Of a stretch of 64,000 nt of DNA, positions 60,347 to 64,000 are shown piece by piece. Within the stretch, counting starts at the first letter, position 1. Each line of letters begins with the position of its first letter. The notes beneath the pieces are model-generated. The model did not search any database. It saw nothing but the letters and a program-made list of their open reading frames with translations, and was not told the DNA's origin. The DNA is taken from contig QXEO01000550.1 in the NCBI GenBank assembly GCA_007115705.1, positions 2,106,111-2,170,110 of the forward strand, in the 5' to 3' direction. Source of the DNA: Dactylis glomerata (Eukaryota; Streptophyta; Magnoliopsida; Poales; Poaceae). Made by a program: the position numbers and the translations under genes.

Positions 60347-61194
60347 GTAAGTCCAGAAAGAAAACGCTGCATAGTCTGCTCCGGTGGTACGCACACCTTC
60401 GCGTGTTGTATAATCAACTCCATCTCCTGATAATACTCATCAACAGGCTTAAGTCCCTGTTTCAGATTTGTCAACTTATCATAAAGGGACCGGGTATAAT
60501 TGGGTGGCACAAAACAATGTCGCATCTCTGCCATCATATCATGCCAAGTGAGGATAGGAACCATGTTATTGTCATGGCGTATGTTGACAACATTATCCCA
60601 CCAGGACATAGCATACTCATCAAATTCCAAAACCGCCAAACGAATTTTTCTGACATCAGTGCACTCATGCAAATGCCACAAGGCCTCAATGCGCATCTCC
60701 CAGTTGAGGTACTCTTCGGCATCTTTGCCGAGAAATTTCGGAATTGTAAACTTGGGTCGACCAAAAACATCATCCTCCTATGGCGCCCCGTGGCGAGTTC
60801 TCGGTATGCCCACCGGATGGACACCACGATCGCGGTTAGTAAAACCCCAAGCTCGGCCCTAATTGGCCTCATTAACAATGTCATCATTGTCACCAATGAA
60901 ATCTGCATCTGCATATTGTTGATTGTCTTGTGCATACAGACCGGTCAACCGAGTTACTGTGGCCTCCAATCGAGCCATGGAAGCCCGAATATTAGTAACT
61001 TGAGTCTGGATGATGTTGACCGTGTTATCAGTGGCACCCAGCTGTGTTTTCACTTCATCAATATCTCCATCCAGTGTGTCAGCTGAATGACCAATGGCTT
61101 GCCTCAGATTATCCCAAAGCGCCTCATACTCGCGCCAAGTGACTAAAGTCTCTCCATCCTTTTTCTGTGAAACTGTTTCATCACTAGAAGACAT
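60342..61194 (-). pseudogene. Element F gag N-terminal part
   Basis: Start ATG at 61194 (MSSSDETVSQKKDGETLV) in the CTAATCATG context. A helical N-terminal region (DEVKTQLGATDNTVNIIQTQ) is followed by TAG at about 60858 and another TAG at about 60779, both where relatives have or would have CAG (APQEDD type). The gag core then reads RPKFTIPKFLGKDAEEYLNWEMRIEALW, SWWDNVVNIRHDN, CFVPPNYTRSLYDKL, DEYYQEME, and RFLSGLTY at the T insertion. The frame rejoins QIRRIVCHH on the other side of T. Confidence 0.9.
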
Positions 61195-62468
61195 GATTAG
61201 TGCGTTAGTGCAGAAAACAAAATAGGTGGTGGTGTCCTCTCACAACTCACTCTACACCGAAAAAGACAATGAATCTTACCGTTCCAAAGTGAATTAGAGC
61301 AACTTACCACTTGCAGCAAAACAACTGTGTGCACGTGTGTGATCAAGCGAATACCGAGGGAAAGAAACGTCACACGACAACAGGGATATGTATGGTGGAG
61401 CTGTAGGTAGGAAATCCTAAATACACCGCCAAAAAGTCCTAGTGCTGATCGTGTAAACAAACACCCAAGAAAACACACACGTGGAGACGAATGTGGAAAG
61501 CAACTATAAAATAGGATTTGTTGCAATGCACTCGAGAGACGCTAGCACAGGTTCAACGAACAGACACAAGATTGCGCACACGCACGATAGCACCCTGCTA
61601 AGCACGAAAAAGCTAGTCTCGTATGGGTAAGCTCCTAACACAATGAAGTAGAAAGGCTGTAGCTATCTCGCGCAAAGAGTGCAAACGGTACGCTATGTGG
61701 ACACCGCGGCAGAGAAATCGACCAAAACCGTGTCGCGGCAGGACACATGGCAACGGAACACGTACGGCAGCAAGAAGGTGTCGAGACGGTGTCGCGGCAG
61801 AGAGACAACGCAAACATGTGCCGCGACAGGAAAACTTAGTGAGGCCAAAGTATTGTGTATCTTTTTTTTGACTTGGGTGCGATAGAAAACACTGTTCACG
61901 TCCCCCTTTCTTTTTTAATTTTTTTTTGCTTTTTTTTACACTAAACCGATCTAATTGGGTCTAGGCCTGAACCTGGCGCTAGACCACAGAGGATGTCTGG
62001 GGTCGGGCGACCCCGTCCCAGCGCTAGCGAAGCGAGATCCCGCTCGACCACGGAGAGGGTCTGGGGTTGGGCGCAATGGGGATCGCTGGGCGTTTTGTAA
62101 TTTTTTTTGAAACAATCCCGATCGGATCTGGCAGCTGGTTTCGATCGACGGAAAGCTTCGTTCAAAGCCTGCTCGCATGGCCGCCACCTCGAGGAAGAAT
62201 AGAGACACAAACAAGGGCAAAACAAGATCTGAAACAAAAACGAACAAGCAGAATTAAACGAGGATCCTAGACTCCTACGATTGGAAGAAAGAAAACGCGA
62301 AAAACAACAACCATCGTCTAAAACTTGAGATGGTGCAATCTAGGCTATGGCAAACTATGAACCCTACTTTTTTTTAGGCTTTTTCTGGATAGGATGAAAA
62401 CAAAAACAAATCTACGGGGATGAATTTGTGGATGCTCACCGAGGAAACGCTGGAATCTGATACCAAGA
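61195..62468 (-). other. Element F leader and primer binding site
   Basis: Leader of the A/D/B type: GGTAAGATTC (sense) at about 61271, T runs at 61861-61870 and 61917-61937, primer site TGGTATCAGA (sense) at 62456-62465. No gene is supported. Confidence 0.8.
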
Positions 62469-63444
62469 TGATAAGGGGTGGCCCGATCTTCTCAGCGAGC
62501 ATGGGTAGATGATGGTGGTGGCTTGATGATGATGATGGCGATGTAGAGATAACTTGTATGTAGCTGACGAACTCGTTGGCTGCTCCCCTATCGCCAGATG
62601 CAACAGATCTTCAACCCTGTAGATATTCACAACACCACACGCTTGCACAGCAGCCGTTCGACTACGATGGTTTGAGAGCTTCCAATTCCCAATGGAACGA
62701 CAGATCTCACAGCAATTTCACTAGCAAACCTTCAGAGCAAAACACACATGAAGGGGTTTGATAATCCTTAGCGAAACACAAGAGGAATATCATAGTTCAG
62801 AGGAAAAGCTTGAAGCTGTTCGGCTGATCTACGGGGTTTTGAGTTTAACATAGTCTAACCTAATAGAGGGGGTGCCCCAGGGGTATATAAAGAGAGTGGG
62901 GCGTCCTCAACAAAGACCTAGCCCAAAACTAACCTGGTTTGGGCCCAAATGGACTCAGTTCGAGTCAAACGAGTACATACCGACCCATACATGGGTTCAG
63001 CCTAATTTTGGCATGCAGGCCATGAGTGTGGCGCGCCTTAGACGTGTAGACATTGTGTCATAGGCTTTCCTAGTGCGCCATCACGGACTTCCTCATGTAG
63101 ACTTGACGTTTTGGTGATCTCCTGGTACGCCTGCCTACCTCTCCTCCCTCGCGCACTTGCTCATCAAGTCTTGCTCTTCTTGCTGCGACTTGTCTCCTCT
63201 TCGTGCAACGCTCGTGTTATCAACAAACCTGATGATACATAGATGCATAGACTTAGGCAGTATAAAGTTCTCACTAAATAAAAGATCAGGTTCAATTAAG
63301 AGTTGGTTCACCTGTTCTTCCAATAGCTAGGCATGTGCTCTTGTAATTGGTCCAATCCTAATCTCATTGGACTTCTTCGCAGCAACATCTTCATCATCAA
63401 AAGGAGTAGGAGATAATGGTGGTGCAATAGGGATGTCCTCATCA
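62469..63444 (-). repeat. Element F 5' LTR (976 bp)
   Basis: Plus-strand ends are TGATAAGGGGTGGCC and GATGTCCTCATCA. A minus-strand TATA-like sequence (plus GGTATATAAAG) lies at 62882-62892. It is followed by TTTAG, the candidate target duplication. Confidence 0.9.
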
Positions 63445-64000
63445 TTTAGCTTGGATAATTAATGTTTATAAATGATCATTAAATAATTATCAAGGATAAA
63501 CAAGAATAATTCATTCATAATCATAATGTGACCATAACTTTGTCTCATGAACTGCAAGACACACAAATAAGGTCCTCAACCATTATTGATTACAAAATTT
63601 ATTCTATCACTAATCCATATAATAAATGTGGAGGTAGGGCATTCATGACCATCAACATCTTGATTGCCATTGTTACGCGCCATAAGATCCTTCATGCATT
63701 TCTTACGCAGAATGTCCTGTTTTCTAATAAACAGGAATTTGTGTCAAATACACAAAATCTGCTATAAGTGTTTGTCATGAAACATTTATAACTTGTATAT
63801 CAAATATACTTTTTCCGGGTTTGACAATTTCCCCTGCTATTGGATCTACTTTCATGGTTCTCAACCGAGACAGAAATCCATGGAGGGTGAAAGATTTGCC
63901 TTGCATGGCATAGCCCATGACAATGTCATTGTAGATGGGAGGAAGTCTACATAACACCCACCTATCGCAATTTCGTTTGTCATTCAATAGCCCTAATTGC
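63445..64000 (-). other. Flanking DNA with a possible copia gag fragment (63775-63987)
   Basis: AT-rich DNA outside F. The minus frame 63775-63987 reads KRNCDRWVLCRLPPIYNDIV, then GYAMQGKSFTLHGFLSRLRT. This resembles the conserved Leu-Pro-Pro-x-Tyr part of copia gag (UBN2-type). It is open toward the right window edge region and has no partner motif here, so the call is tentative. The rest (63445-63774) shows nothing I can name. Confidence 0.35.

Larger units (their letters stand above)
40221..63444 (-). mobile_element. Element F: CRM-like gypsy element, 3' half missing, split by B and T
   Basis: Present pieces, in sense order: 5' LTR (62469-63444), leader, gag start (61194) to 60342, then after T the gag C-terminus and protease (45832-44982), then after B the protease-RT linker, RT and the start of RNase H (41402-40221). 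The piece ends at DFNKKFE where H begins; RNase H, integrase and 3' LTR are not in the window. TTTAG (63445-63449) follows the 5' LTR and should recur at the lost left end. The gag-pol frame has several stops and shifts. Confidence 0.88.

Overview
This window is intergenic plant DNA made almost entirely of nested LTR retrotransposons. I see no host gene, tRNA, rRNA or CRISPR array. Most elements look like the CRM branch of Ty3/gypsy chromoviruses: an initiator-Met-tRNA primer site TGGTATCAGA, a single gag-pol frame, and a C-terminal G-P-[IL]-T-R-A-[RH]-A tail encoded inside the 3' LTR. One long element is a SIRE/Maximus-like Ty1/copia element with an env-like third ORF. That mix points to a large-genome grass, probably a pooid cereal or relative. 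This is inference from family resemblance; no host marker gene is present.

Layout, left to right. (A) 1-6138, minus: a CRM-like element with an unbroken 1606-codon gag-pol, cut off at both ends. (I) 6139-8673, minus: an LTR of SIRE type. (E) 8674-36300, plus: the SIRE-like copia element. Its truncated 5' LTR is split by C (9388-24990, minus, target duplication GTTTG), and C's integrase is split by D (11176-18988, minus, target duplication AATCC). (G) 36301-38685: a fragment of a Tat-lineage gypsy element, minus, with an intron-containing ORF on the opposite strand. (H) 38686-40220: an LTR in minus orientation. (F) 40221-63444, minus: a CRM-like element that lacks its 3' half and is itself split twice, by B (41403-44981, target duplication CATTG) and by T (45833-60341, target duplication GATAT). 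63445-64000 is flanking DNA with a possible copia gag scrap.

Three structures stand out. T is a tandem of three 939-bp LTRs and two internal regions (LTR-int-LTR-int-LTR) inside one target-site duplication. B is a compact 3.6-kb element that keeps the leader, primer site and LTR style of the D/A family, but its only ORF is a 249-residue protease-like protein whose active-site loop has lost its glycines. G carries a GT-AG-spliced ORF antisense to its protease.

No element looks fully competent. A has lost about 25 residues of the integrase C-terminal module. C has lost the first catalytic Asp of integrase and D the catalytic Glu. T1 has one stop codon and T2 two frameshifts. E has several frameshifts and stops. 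Many of the stops are CAG to TAG or CGA to TGA, the pattern expected from deamination of methylated cytosine in silenced DNA. Differences between LTR pairs, counted by eye (D about 8, C about 16, B about 5, T about 11), agree with the order of nesting.
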